In this document: piece by piece, positions 36,729 through 45,088 of the stretch
Numbering within the stretch: position 1 is the first letter of the stretch
Layout: each line of letters opens with the position of its first letter
Assembly: GCA_963756425.1 (NCBI GenBank)
Contig: CAVWNW010000018.1
Coordinates: 156,846 to 220,845 of the forward strand
Direction of reading: 5' to 3'
Length of the DNA stretch: 64,000 nucleotides
Source of the DNA: DASQUK01 sp963756425
Lineage (GTDB): Bacteria; Actinomycetota; Acidimicrobiia; Acidimicrobiales; VFJN01
Program-made: the position numbers and the translations under genes
Notes under the pieces: generated by a model
Database searches by the model: none
What the model saw: the letters and a program-made list of their open reading frames with translations, nothing else
Told to the model about the DNA's origin: nothing

Positions 36729-38000
36729 GTGACAGATCTGGTATCGGCGAACTTCTTCCGCGACCGGTCCGTACAGGACGACCCGTATGCGTACTTCGAT
36801 GCGCTGCGGGCCCAGTCGCCGGTGTGGCGGGAGCCGAACTACGGCGTCTTCATGGTGACCGGCCACGATGAGGCGCTCGCCGTCTACAACGACTCGGCGG
36901 CCTTCTCGTCGTGCAACGCGGTGAGCGGGCCGTTCAAGCGATTCCCCGAGCCGTTCGAGGGCGACGACGTGACCGACCTCATCGAGCGCTACCGCGAGGA
37001 GCTGCCGTTCAGCGACCAGCTTCCTGCGTTCGATCCCCCGCGGCACACGGCGCACAGGGCGCTGATGATGCGGCTGCTGACCCCGGGACGGCTGCGGGCC
37101 AACGAGGAGTTCATGGCGCGGCTCGCCGATCGTCAGCTGGACGAGCTCATCGAAGCGGGACGCTGCGAGTTCATCAGTGCGTTCGCCGCACCGTTCACGT
37201 TGCTGGTGATCGCCGACCTGGAAGGCGTCCCCGAGTCGGACCACGGGCTGTTCACCGCGCGACTGGCCAAGCTGCCCGAGGATCTGCAGCACAAGCCGCT
37301 CGAGTTCCTCTACGGGCAGTTCACGGCGTACATCGAGGATCGCCGTCGGACGCCGCGCAACGACATCATGACCGCGATGGCCACCGCCACCTTCCCCGAC
37401 GGGTCGACGCCGGAGGTGCACGACGTGGCGCTGCTCGCCGCGAACCTGTTCGCCGGTGGGCAGGAGACCACCGTGCGCCTGCTGTCGTTCGCGTTGCGAA
37501 TCATCGCTGAGCGGGCCGACCTGCAGGAGCGGTTGCGGGGCGATCGTGACATCATCCCGAACTTCGTCGAGGAGACCTTGCGGTTCGAGAGCCCGCTCCG
37601 CGCCCAGTTCCGCATGGCCAAGGTCCGGACGACGGTCGCCGGGGTCGACATCCCGGCTGGGAGCACGATGATGCTCCTACCCGGCGCAGCCAACCGTGAC
37701 CCGCGCCTGTTCGAGGACCCCCACACGTTCGACCCCGACCGGGTCAACGCCAAGTACCACGTCGCCTTCGGACACGGCATCCACCACTGCGCCGGGGCGC
37801 ACCTCGCCCGTGCGGAGGGCCGCGTCACCATCAACCGTCTCCTCGACCGCACGTCGAGCGTCACGATCGCGGAGGGAGCACACGGCCGGTCGGGTGCCCG
37901 CCGCTACGAGTACCTCCCGACCTACTTCCTCCGCGGTCTCGCCCGGCTCGAGCTCGAGTTCAGCCCGGGTCGGGCGTCGAGCCACCCAGCATCAGCTTGA
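36729..38000 (+). CDS. Cytochrome P450 (first)
   Basis: 423 residues from GTG 36729. The I-helix motif is FAGGQETT near residues 242-249, the K-helix ExxR is in EETLRFESPLRAQF, and the heme-binding loop AFGHGIHHCAG puts the Cys ligand at about residue 354. It is soluble with no membrane anchor, as for most bacterial P450s; ferredoxin is not encoded nearby. The 3' end overlaps the convergent FAD/SDR gene by 41 bp. The palindrome at 36666 suggests control together with the genes flanking 40390. Confidence 0.95.
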   Translation: MTDLVSANFFRDRSVQDDPYAYFDALRAQSPVWREPNYGVFMVTGHDEALAVYNDSAAFSSCNAVSGPFKRFPEPFEGDDVTDLIERYREELPFSDQLPAFDPPRHTAHRALMMRLLTPGRLRANEEFMARLADRQLDELIEAGRCEFISAFAAPFTLLVIADLEGVPESDHGLFTARLAKLPEDLQHKPLEFLYGQFTAYIEDRRRTPRNDIMTAMATATFPDGSTPEVHDVALLAANLFAGGQETTVRLLSFALRIIAERADLQERLRGDRDIIPNFVEETLRFESPLRAQFRMAKVRTTVAGVDIPAGSTMMLLPGAANRDPRLFEDPHTFDPDRVNAKYHVAFGHGIHHCAGAHLARAEGRVTINRLLDRTSSVTIAEGAHGRSGARRYEYLPTYFLRGLARLELEFSPGRASSHPASA

Positions 38001-40380
38001 GCTGGGACGCGGGGGGACCGGCGGTGGTGCCGCCGTCGACGGGCAGGACGACCCCGGTGATGTGAGCCGAGCGATCGCTGGCGAGGAACACGGCGGCTTC
38101 GGCGACGTCCTCGGGCCGCCCGTGGCGCGGGAGCGGCTGCGTGAACTTCATCACGGTGTCCAGGTCGTACGTCGTCATCGCCGTCCTGATCTGCCCGGGC
38201 ACGAGGCAGTTCACCCGGATGCCGTACTGCGCGACGTCGACGGCGATCGAGCGCGTGCTGTGGATCACGGCCGCCTTCGTGGCCCGGTAGGTGATGAGGC
38301 CGGCCCCGGCGTTGATGCCGGCGGTGGAGGCGGTGTTGATGATCGACCCACCGCCGTGGGCCTTCATGTGACGAGCGGCTCGCTGCGTGCCGAGCAGGAC
38401 GCCGAGGAGGTTGATCTCCACCACCCGGGTGAAGTCACTCAGGTCGTCGTGCAGGAAGCGGGTCATCGAGCTGGCGACCCCGGCGTTGTTCGACATCACG
38501 TGCAGCCCGCCGAACCGCCCCACCGTGAAGTCGACGAGCGCTTGCACCTGGTCGGCGTCGGTGACGTCGGTCTGCTTGAACGCCGCGTACTCGCCGAGCT
38601 CGGCGGCCAGGGCCTCACCCGCGTCGGCGTCGATGTCCGCGATGACCACGCTGGCACCTTCCGCGACGAAGCGCTGCACGCTGGCGCGACCGAGGCCGCT
38701 GCCACCACCGGTGACGACGGCGACCTTGCCCGTGAGCTCCTCAGCCATCGACCGCTCCCCCCGAACCTCGGTTCCGGCCGCTTCGCCGGCGATGTGACCC
38801 CACACGAGCGCCATGCCGATCGTCGTGCCACCGCCGAAGTAGGCCGGGCCGGCGGGGCTGGCGACGGCGTTGCCGGCGCCGTACAGGCCCGGGATCGGAC
38901 GGTCGCGGACGTGCTGCACGCGGCCGTGGGCGTCGATCCGGGGACCGCCGCTCGTCCCGACGGCGCCCAAGTGGACCGGCAGCGCGTAGTACGGCCCGCA
39001 TTCGAGGCTGCCGAGGTTCGGATGGGCGGCCGTCGGATCGCCGTGGAACCGGTCATAGAAGCTGTCGCCGCGGCCGAAGTCCCGATCCCGGCCCTCGACG
39101 ACGAAGTCGTTCCAGCGCCGCACCGTTTCGCGGAGCCCGGCGGCATCGATGCCAGCGGCGGCGGCCAGCCCGTCGAGGGTGTCGTGGACGAGCAGCCAAT
39201 CCGGGTCGGGCGAGCCGGGTCGCACGCTGATCACGGGGTACCGCGACCGGTACTGCTGGTCGAACACCACCCAGCACGGCAGGTGGCGGGGGGAGGCGTC
39301 GTTGGCGTCGTAGGCGAAGAACGCCTTCTGCATGTCGTTGTAGTTGGCGGCCTCGTTCACGAAGCGGCGCCCGAAGCGGTCCACCATGATCGAGTGCGGG
39401 GCGGTGCGCTCCACGGCGATGAACCGCGCGAGCGGCCGGCCGTCGTACTCCTCGCCCGGCACCACACCAGCCGGGTACCACCACGCCTCGTTCATGTTCG
39501 CCAGGTCGGCGCCCACCTCCATCGCCATCAGCAGCCCGTCGCCCTCGTTGCCCGGCGGGCTCGTGGGGTGGGTCAGCGACCCGGGCAGGAACCGCGAGCA
39601 CAGCTCGCCGTTCCACTCGTAGCCGCCCGAAGCCAGCACCACGGCGCTCGCCGGCAGGTCGGTCCGCCGCCCGTCGCGCTCGACCACGAGCCCGGCAACG
39701 GCGCCATTGCGCATGATGAGCTCAGCGGCGCGGGCGCCGAGGACGGGCTCGATGCCGCGTGCCAGGCAGCCCTCGAGGAGGCCGCCGACGAGGGCCTGCC
39801 CGCACGCGACCTGCTGCGCCTGGACCCGCCGCTTGATCTCGGCCGCGTCGTACCGCTCGGGCGTGTACGACGGCGTCCAGTCGACGGTGGACTCCTGCAG
39901 CGTGAGCGGCAGGCCGAGGACTGGGGCGCGGCGGAGTGCCTTCGCCCAGTCGCCGAGCCGGCCCGTGTCGTAGAGGTCGGGCTCGATCATCCGGCCCGTC
40001 GCACGGGCGCCCTCCATCTCCGGGTGGTAGTCGGGCCAGGCGATCGGCGCGAAGCGGACGCCCGAGCGCCGCTCGAGGCCGGCGACGATGCCCGGTCCCT
40101 CGGCGACGTAACGGGCCAGCTGCTCGGCCGGCGCGCGGCCGCGGCTGAGCGCGGTCATGTACGCCAGCGCGTCCTCGCCGGAATCATCCGCGCCCGTCAC
40201 GTGGTTGCCGGGCATCCACACGCCGCCGCCGGACACGGCGGTCGTCCCGCCCAGCGCCTCGGCCCGTTCGACGACCGTCACCGTGGCGCCGGCATCGTGG
40301 GCCGCCAGCGCGGCGGCAAGGGCGGCCGCCCCGGACCCGACCACGATCACGCCTGTCTCGGGGATCTGCCCCCTGGTCAC
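37960..40380 (-). CDS. FAD dehydrogenase (3-ketosteroid dehydrogenase-like) fused in frame to an SDR
   Basis: 806 residues from GTG 40380. Residues 1 to about 540 form a fumarate reductase/KstD-type flavoprotein: VVGSGAAALAAALAA at 13-27, GGTTAVSGGGVWMP, and the C-terminal FAD loop GLYGAGNAVASPAGPAYFGGGTTIG. Residues 545-806 form a complete SDR with TGGGSGLG (557-564), NNAG and YRATK. Met545 (38748) has its own Shine-Dalgarno-like GGGGGGAG upstream, so the SDR may be a separate gene. A one-base error in the six-base C run at 38757-38762 would restore a normal stop/start overlap. Either way both proteins belong to one transcript. Roles: 1,2-desaturation and alcohol/ketone conversion. Confidence 0.85.
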   Translation of the reverse strand: MTRGQIPETGVIVVGSGAAALAAALAAHDAGATVTVVERAEALGGTTAVSGGGVWMPGNHVTGADDSGEDALAYMTALSRGRAPAEQLARYVAEGPGIVAGLERRSGVRFAPIAWPDYHPEMEGARATGRMIEPDLYDTGRLGDWAKALRRAPVLGLPLTLQESTVDWTPSYTPERYDAAEIKRRVQAQQVACGQALVGGLLEGCLARGIEPVLGARAAELIMRNGAVAGLVVERDGRRTDLPASAVVLASGGYEWNGELCSRFLPGSLTHPTSPPGNEGDGLLMAMEVGADLANMNEAWWYPAGVVPGEEYDGRPLARFIAVERTAPHSIMVDRFGRRFVNEAANYNDMQKAFFAYDANDASPRHLPCWVVFDQQYRSRYPVISVRPGSPDPDWLLVHDTLDGLAAAAGIDAAGLRETVRRWNDFVVEGRDRDFGRGDSFYDRFHGDPTAAHPNLGSLECGPYYALPVHLGAVGTSGGPRIDAHGRVQHVRDRPIPGLYGAGNAVASPAGPAYFGGGTTIGMALVWGHIAGEAAGTEVRGERSMAEELTGKVAVVTGGGSGLGRASVQRFVAEGASVVIADIDADAGEALAAELGEYAAFKQTDVTDADQVQALVDFTVGRFGGLHVMSNNAGVASSMTRFLHDDLSDFTRVVEINLLGVLLGTQRAARHMKAHGGGSIINTASTAGINAGAGLITYRATKAAVIHSTRSIAVDVAQYGIRVNCLVPGQIRTAMTTYDLDTVMKFTQPLPRHGRPEDVAEAAVFLASDRSAHITGVVLPVDGGTTAGPPASQLKLMLGGSTPDPG

Positions 40381-40389
40381 GTTGACGGA

Positions 40390-40407
40390 TAGTACGACAT
40401 CAAACTA
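40390..40407. promoter_or_regulatory. AT-rich palindromic operator, copy 2
   Basis: TAGTACGACATCAAACTA lies 10 bp upstream of the FAD dehydrogenase start (minus strand) and about 175 bp upstream of the amidohydrolase start (plus strand). It matches the reverse complement of the 36666 site at 17 of 18 positions, far above chance in this GC-rich sequence. It could control both divergent units. Confidence 0.65.
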
Positions 40408-40582
40408 AACACGGGAACACTCCGAGGCCGAGCGAATAGGCACGCAAGTGGGCACCGAACAGTACGGGATTTGCGGCGCAACCCCAGGCCACACAGCTCG
40501 GCCTCCCGGCAATACTGACCACCGTGAGCAGGATGAGGCGCCCATCCGCGCAGCTCCCAAGGCGACGGGGGATGGAGGTCGC

Positions 40583-41758
40583 ATGACGGCTCAGGCACCC
40601 ACGGTCACCTACCCCCACGAGGGATTCGGTGCCCCGAAGGACCGTCAGGGGCATGCGACCGGGTCCATCGGTCTGCCGGAGGGCACGGAGGTCTTCTCCG
40701 CGGACGACCACATCTCGCTCGCCGAAGACATCTTCTACGAGCGGTTCCCGGACTCCCTCAAGGACCAGGCGCCCCGCGTCATCCACCATGACGGCGCCTG
40801 GACGCTGGGTTTCGGCGGCAAGACCTTCCTCCCCCGGGAGTTCAACGCGGTGCTCATGCAGTACGACCCGCTCGCCGGCTCCAGCACCAGCGACATCGAG
40901 GCCCGCCTGCGCGAGCTCGAGTCGGACGGCATCCACCGGGAGCTGGCGTTCCCGAACGCCATGCTCGCCCTCATGGGCTGGCCCGACAAGGCCATCCGGG
41001 AGCGCTGCTTCCGCATCTACAACGAGCACATCGCCGAGCTGCAGGAGCGGTCCCACGGCCGCTTCTTCGGCGTCGGGATGGTCAACTGGTGGGACGGAGA
41101 GGGGTGCCGCCGGACGCTGACCGAGCTGAAGGACCTCGGGCTGAAGACGTTCTGGCTGCCCCTCAAGCCCGGGGCCGGCGAGGACGACAAGCCGATCGAC
41201 TACAACAGCCCCGCCATGTACCCGGTGTGGGAGGCCATCGAGGAGAGCGGCCTTCCCGTGGCGCACCACATCGGCGAGGCTCCGTTGGCCTCGCCGTGCC
41301 GGGACAACGGCATCCTCGTCGGCATGGTGCACAACGTGGCGCCGTTCCGCGAGATGTTCGGCCGCTACGTCTTCGGCGGGATCCTCGATCGGCACCCCGG
41401 CGTCACGGTGGGCTGGTTCGAGGGCGGCATCAACTGGGTCCCGGCGGCGATCCAGGATGCGGTGCATCTCTACGCCTCGCTGCAGCACATGGCCGACCAC
41501 GGGCTCGATCACGACGTGGCCCACTACTGGCGCCACCACATGTACGCGTCGTTCATGGTCGACCCGCTCGGGCTGGAGATGATCGATCGGATCGGGCTCG
41601 ACCGGGTCATGTGGTCGTCGGACTACCCGCACAACGAGAGCACCTTCGGCTACTCGGAGAAGTCGCTGGCCACCGTCGTCGAGGCCGTCGGCCCCGAGGA
41701 CGCGGCCAAGGTCGTGAGCACGAACGTCACGACCTTCCTCGGCCTCGACACCCGATGA
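40583..41758 (+). CDS. Amidohydrolase_2-family metal-dependent hydrolase (second)
   Basis: 391 residues from ATG 40583 (site GGATGGAGG); a longer frame from 40448 lacks family support. The N-terminal strand EVFSADDHISL replaces the HxH motif, LPVAHHIGEAP holds barrel His residues, and MWSSDYPHNEST is the catalytic Asp region. It is related in fold to the protein at 30492 but clearly divergent. It is first in a plus-strand operon: amidohydrolase, two M24-fold proteins, crotonase, CoA transferase and MarR. Confidence 0.9.
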   Translation: MTAQAPTVTYPHEGFGAPKDRQGHATGSIGLPEGTEVFSADDHISLAEDIFYERFPDSLKDQAPRVIHHDGAWTLGFGGKTFLPREFNAVLMQYDPLAGSSTSDIEARLRELESDGIHRELAFPNAMLALMGWPDKAIRERCFRIYNEHIAELQERSHGRFFGVGMVNWWDGEGCRRTLTELKDLGLKTFWLPLKPGAGEDDKPIDYNSPAMYPVWEAIEESGLPVAHHIGEAPLASPCRDNGILVGMVHNVAPFREMFGRYVFGGILDRHPGVTVGWFEGGINWVPAAIQDAVHLYASLQHMADHGLDHDVAHYWRHHMYASFMVDPLGLEMIDRIGLDRVMWSSDYPHNESTFGYSEKSLATVVEAVGPEDAAKVVSTNVTTFLGLDTR

Positions 41759-42990
41759 GCGCGGCACCCACCGACGTGTCGAGCCGGCTCGGAATCCCCG
41801 CGCAGCCCGACCCGGCGCGGATGCGGCGCGAGCGTGGCGCGCGTCTGCGAGCTGCGATGGCCGACAAGGGCGTCGACGCGTTGGTCCTGCTCAGCAACAG
41901 CAACGTGACCTATGCGACCGGCGCCAGCTGGCCGCTGAGCGACGCCGGCCGGGGCAACGTCGAACGCCCGGTCGCCGTCGTCCTCGCCGACGACGACGTG
42001 CCACACCTGTTCACGCCGTTCGTCGCCGACGTCGCGAGCCGGCTCGACCTCGACGAGGACCACCTGCACGGTCCGACCTACCTCGACGTCGGCGAGGGCG
42101 TCACCGCCTTCGCCGCCGCGTTGGCGGACCTGGTGCCCTCCACGGCGACGGTCGCGATCGACGATGTGACCGGGGCGATGCACGGTGCCCGAGAGAGCTT
42201 CTTCGGCGAGTGGCCGCCGCGGAGCGCCAGCGATGTGATGGGCCCGGCCCGCCTGATCAAGACGCCCGACGAGCTCGCCTACCTCCGCCACGGGCTGTGG
42301 ATCACGGAGCAGGCCATGGCCGACGTCCAGGCCCGGCTCGCACCCGGGGCGCGCCAGACCGACCTGACCGCGACCTTCCTGCACCGCGCGTTCGAGCTCG
42401 GGGCCGAGGCGAACGTCCTCGATCCGATCTGGCAGGTGATGCCGGATCGGCAGGCCGAACTGCCGTGGACAACCCACGGCGACCTCGCCTGCCCGCTGCT
42501 GAGCACGGAGCGCGAGCTGGAACGGGGTGACGTCTGTTGGGTGGACACCGGCATCAGCTTCAGTGGGTTCCACTCCGACTTCGGCCGCACGTGGGTCGTC
42601 GGGGACGAACCCACCGACCGGCAGCGGGCCCAGTACCGGGGATGGCGCGACATCCACGATGCCGTGGTGTCGGTCGTGCGCGCCGGCGTGTCCGCCGCCG
42701 AGCTCACTACGGCCGCGAAGGAGGCCTCCGGGCTGGACCGACCCTGGATGTCGCACTTCTACCTGGGCCACGGCCTGGGCCTCGACAGTGCGGAGGCGCC
42801 GTATATCGGCACCGACCTCGGCGACGGCTACGACCTGCGCCTCGTCCTCGAGGCCGGCACGGTGGTCGTGATCGAGCCCGTGGTGTGGGATGAGGGGCAC
42901 AGCGGCTACCGGTCGGAGAACGTCTTCGTCGTCACCGACGACGGCTGCGTGAACCTCACCGACTACCCCTACGACCCCTATGGCGACTGA
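41755..42990 (+). CDS. M24-family metallopeptidase-like protein with complete metal site
   Basis: 411 residues, starting inside the amidohydrolase stop (ATGA). The creatinase-type N-terminal domain (about 1-170) is followed by the pita-bread domain with all five metal ligands: D and D in VDTGISFSGFHSDFGRT, H in LGHGLGLD, E in VVIEPVVW and E in RSENVF. Family members are aminopeptidase P, prolidase and related C-N hydrolases. In this catabolic setting it may cleave an amide or act on a non-peptide substrate. It overlaps the next M24 gene by 11 bp. Confidence 0.9.
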   Translation: MSAAPTDVSSRLGIPAQPDPARMRRERGARLRAAMADKGVDALVLLSNSNVTYATGASWPLSDAGRGNVERPVAVVLADDDVPHLFTPFVADVASRLDLDEDHLHGPTYLDVGEGVTAFAAALADLVPSTATVAIDDVTGAMHGARESFFGEWPPRSASDVMGPARLIKTPDELAYLRHGLWITEQAMADVQARLAPGARQTDLTATFLHRAFELGAEANVLDPIWQVMPDRQAELPWTTHGDLACPLLSTERELERGDVCWVDTGISFSGFHSDFGRTWVVGDEPTDRQRAQYRGWRDIHDAVVSVVRAGVSAAELTTAAKEASGLDRPWMSHFYLGHGLGLDSAEAPYIGTDLGDGYDLRLVLEAGTVVVIEPVVWDEGHSGYRSENVFVVTDDGCVNLTDYPYDPYGD

Positions 42991-45076
42991 AACCCTCCCG
43001 GACCACAAGGCCCTCCGGTACGCACGCCGGGAGCGGGCGTTGGCGGCGATGGAGGCACACGACCTCGACCTCCTCGTGCTGGGGCGGGTCGCCAACATCC
43101 GCTACGTATCCGGGGTGCCGACGCTGTGGAACGCCGGCACCCGCCCGTTCGGGCCCGGCGCGGTTCTCGTGCGCGCCACGGGCGAGGTCCACCTGATGAG
43201 CACCTGGGACGAGGGGGTTCCCGAGGAGATCCCCCACGACCACCTCTACGGGATCACGTGGAACCCGATGAACTACGTCGCGGTGCTCGAGCGGATCGGC
43301 TCGGAGGTGCGGCCGCAGCGGGTGGGGACGGACGCCACGTCGCCGCTGTTCGCCCAGCTGCTACCGATGGCGTTCCCGGGCGCGGCGATCGTCGACGCCG
43401 GACCGGCGCTGCGCGACGCCAAGCGCGTCAAGACGAACGAGGAGGTCGACGCCATTCGCGGCGCCCTCGCGGTCGCCGAGGCCGGGCTGGCCGCGGCGGT
43501 CGCCGAGCTCCGCCCCGGGGTGAGCGAGCGCGAGCTCACCGGTGTGTTCATGGATGCGATGGCAACCCGCGGGGTCACGACGCCCGCGACACAGGACGTC
43601 GTCCGCATCACCACGGTCGCAGCTCGTGCCGCTCGCGGTGAGGGCCGCGTGCATGCCGGCGACCTCGTCGCGTTCGACGCCGGGGTTGTTGCCGACGGTT
43701 ACGCCGGCGAGGTGGGACGCACCTGGCCTGTCGAGCCACAACGAGTCGCGGGCTCGGTGCGCGAGCTCTACGACCGATGGGAGCGACTGTGGGGGCGGCT
43801 GCTCGACGCGTGCCGGCCCGGGGCAGCGGGCAGCGGTCTCCTCGAGGCGTACGAGGCCGCCGGCGAACCGCTCCCGCGGACGCCGATCGGGCGCGGGCTG
43901 GGGCTGGGCTTCGACGATCCGGTGATCGTCGCGGGCCTGCCCGATACCGCCGCCAAGGAGCGGCTGGACCCCGGCGTGGTCATCGTCCTGACGGGATCAG
44001 TCACCGACGAACGCGTCGCCACCGTTGTCGCGCACGAGGCCGTGCACATCACTCCCGACGGGCCCGAGGTCCTGTCGGGCAGCCCGTTCTGGATTCCTGA
44101 GCAGCCCCGGAGGGGCCACGACATGACCGACGACACGAACGAGCATGCGGACTGGATCCGCTACGTGAAGGATCCGACGACCAAGATCGCGACCCTCACG
44201 CTGAACCGGCCCGACCGGCTCAACGCACCGACGATCGCGATGCGGCTCCGGTACGCCAACCTGCTGCACCAGGCCAACATCGACGACGACGTGAAGGTCC
44301 TCGTGATCCGGGGTGAGGGCGACGACTTCGGCAGCGGCCAGGACCTCCCCGAGTTCATGGAGGCGCACGGGACCGACGACGGCCTCCTTCGCGAGGTGCA
44401 GCTCGAGGGCGCCGACGTCACCTATCCGCCCCGACGCCAGTTCCGCCACGGCGCCACGGCCACCCAGTGGTTCGCCGATCCGCGCGGCGGCTGCCGGACA
44501 CTGCAGGAGTTCAAGAAGATCAGCATCCTCGAGGCAAAGGGGTACGTGTACGGCTGGCACTTCTACCAGGCCGGTGACGCCGACCTCGTGATCGCATCCG
44601 ACGATGCCCTGTTCGGCCACGCCGCCTGGCGCTACGCGGGCACGGCACCCCGCATGTGGTGGTGGGCGATGTCGATGGGGATCCGCAAGTTCCAGGAGAT
44701 GGTCTTCACGGGCCGTCCCTTCACGGCCGCAGAGATGGCCGAGATCGGCTTCGTGAACAGCGTGGTGCCCCGCGATCGGCTGGAGGCCGAGGTCGACAAG
44801 TACGCGACGGCGTGCGCCCAGAACCGGTCGACCGACGTGGTGTTCATGCAGAAGACGTTCTTCGAGATCATGAAGCAGTTCCAGGGCGAGTACATGGGGA
44901 GCCTGCTCACGGGGGTGCTGGAGTCGCTGGCGCCCTACGGCCGGCCCGACACCAACGAGCTGACCGTGGGCAAGGAGATGTTCGATGACGGGTTGACGAA
45001 GTCCGTCAAGGACTTCGATAGCCGCTTCCCCCCCGAGTGGCGGCTGAGCAAGAAGGGACGCGCAGCGGCGGAGTGA
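42980..45076 (+). CDS. Degenerate M24-fold protein joined in frame to a crotonase (enoyl-CoA hydratase)
   Basis: 698 residues. Residues 1 to about 380 are an M24/creatinase-like protein that has lost most metal ligands: GYAGEVGRT instead of GxxxDxGRT, GRGLG instead of GHGLG, and VLTGSV where a Glu is usual. It may be a non-metal creatinase-like enzyme or a partner of the upstream protein. From Met at 44123 follows a crotonase of about 317 residues, with IRGEGDDFGSGQDLPEF for the first oxyanion-hole region, an insertion of about 60 residues, and the A-rich second half. AGGGG upstream of 44123 and a hidden ATGA (TGA at 44124) suggest two normal genes merged by a one-base error just before 44123. 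Confidence 0.82.
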   Translation: MATETLPDHKALRYARRERALAAMEAHDLDLLVLGRVANIRYVSGVPTLWNAGTRPFGPGAVLVRATGEVHLMSTWDEGVPEEIPHDHLYGITWNPMNYVAVLERIGSEVRPQRVGTDATSPLFAQLLPMAFPGAAIVDAGPALRDAKRVKTNEEVDAIRGALAVAEAGLAAAVAELRPGVSERELTGVFMDAMATRGVTTPATQDVVRITTVAARAARGEGRVHAGDLVAFDAGVVADGYAGEVGRTWPVEPQRVAGSVRELYDRWERLWGRLLDACRPGAAGSGLLEAYEAAGEPLPRTPIGRGLGLGFDDPVIVAGLPDTAAKERLDPGVVIVLTGSVTDERVATVVAHEAVHITPDGPEVLSGSPFWIPEQPRRGHDMTDDTNEHADWIRYVKDPTTKIATLTLNRPDRLNAPTIAMRLRYANLLHQANIDDDVKVLVIRGEGDDFGSGQDLPEFMEAHGTDDGLLREVQLEGADVTYPPRRQFRHGATATQWFADPRGGCRTLQEFKKISILEAKGYVYGWHFYQAGDADLVIASDDALFGHAAWRYAGTAPRMWWWAMSMGIRKFQEMVFTGRPFTAAEMAEIGFVNSVVPRDRLEAEVDKYATACAQNRSTDVVFMQKTFFEIMKQFQGEYMGSLLTGVLESLAPYGRPDTNELTVGKEMFDDGLTKSVKDFDSRFPPEWRLSKKGRAAAE

Positions 45077-45088
45077 GGGAGCGGGTCC

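Noticed and set aside
37696..40392. 898-residue open frame on the plus strand opposite the FAD/SDR gene
   Set aside because: Composition is that of an antisense shadow; the minus-strand frame has clear FAD and SDR motifs.
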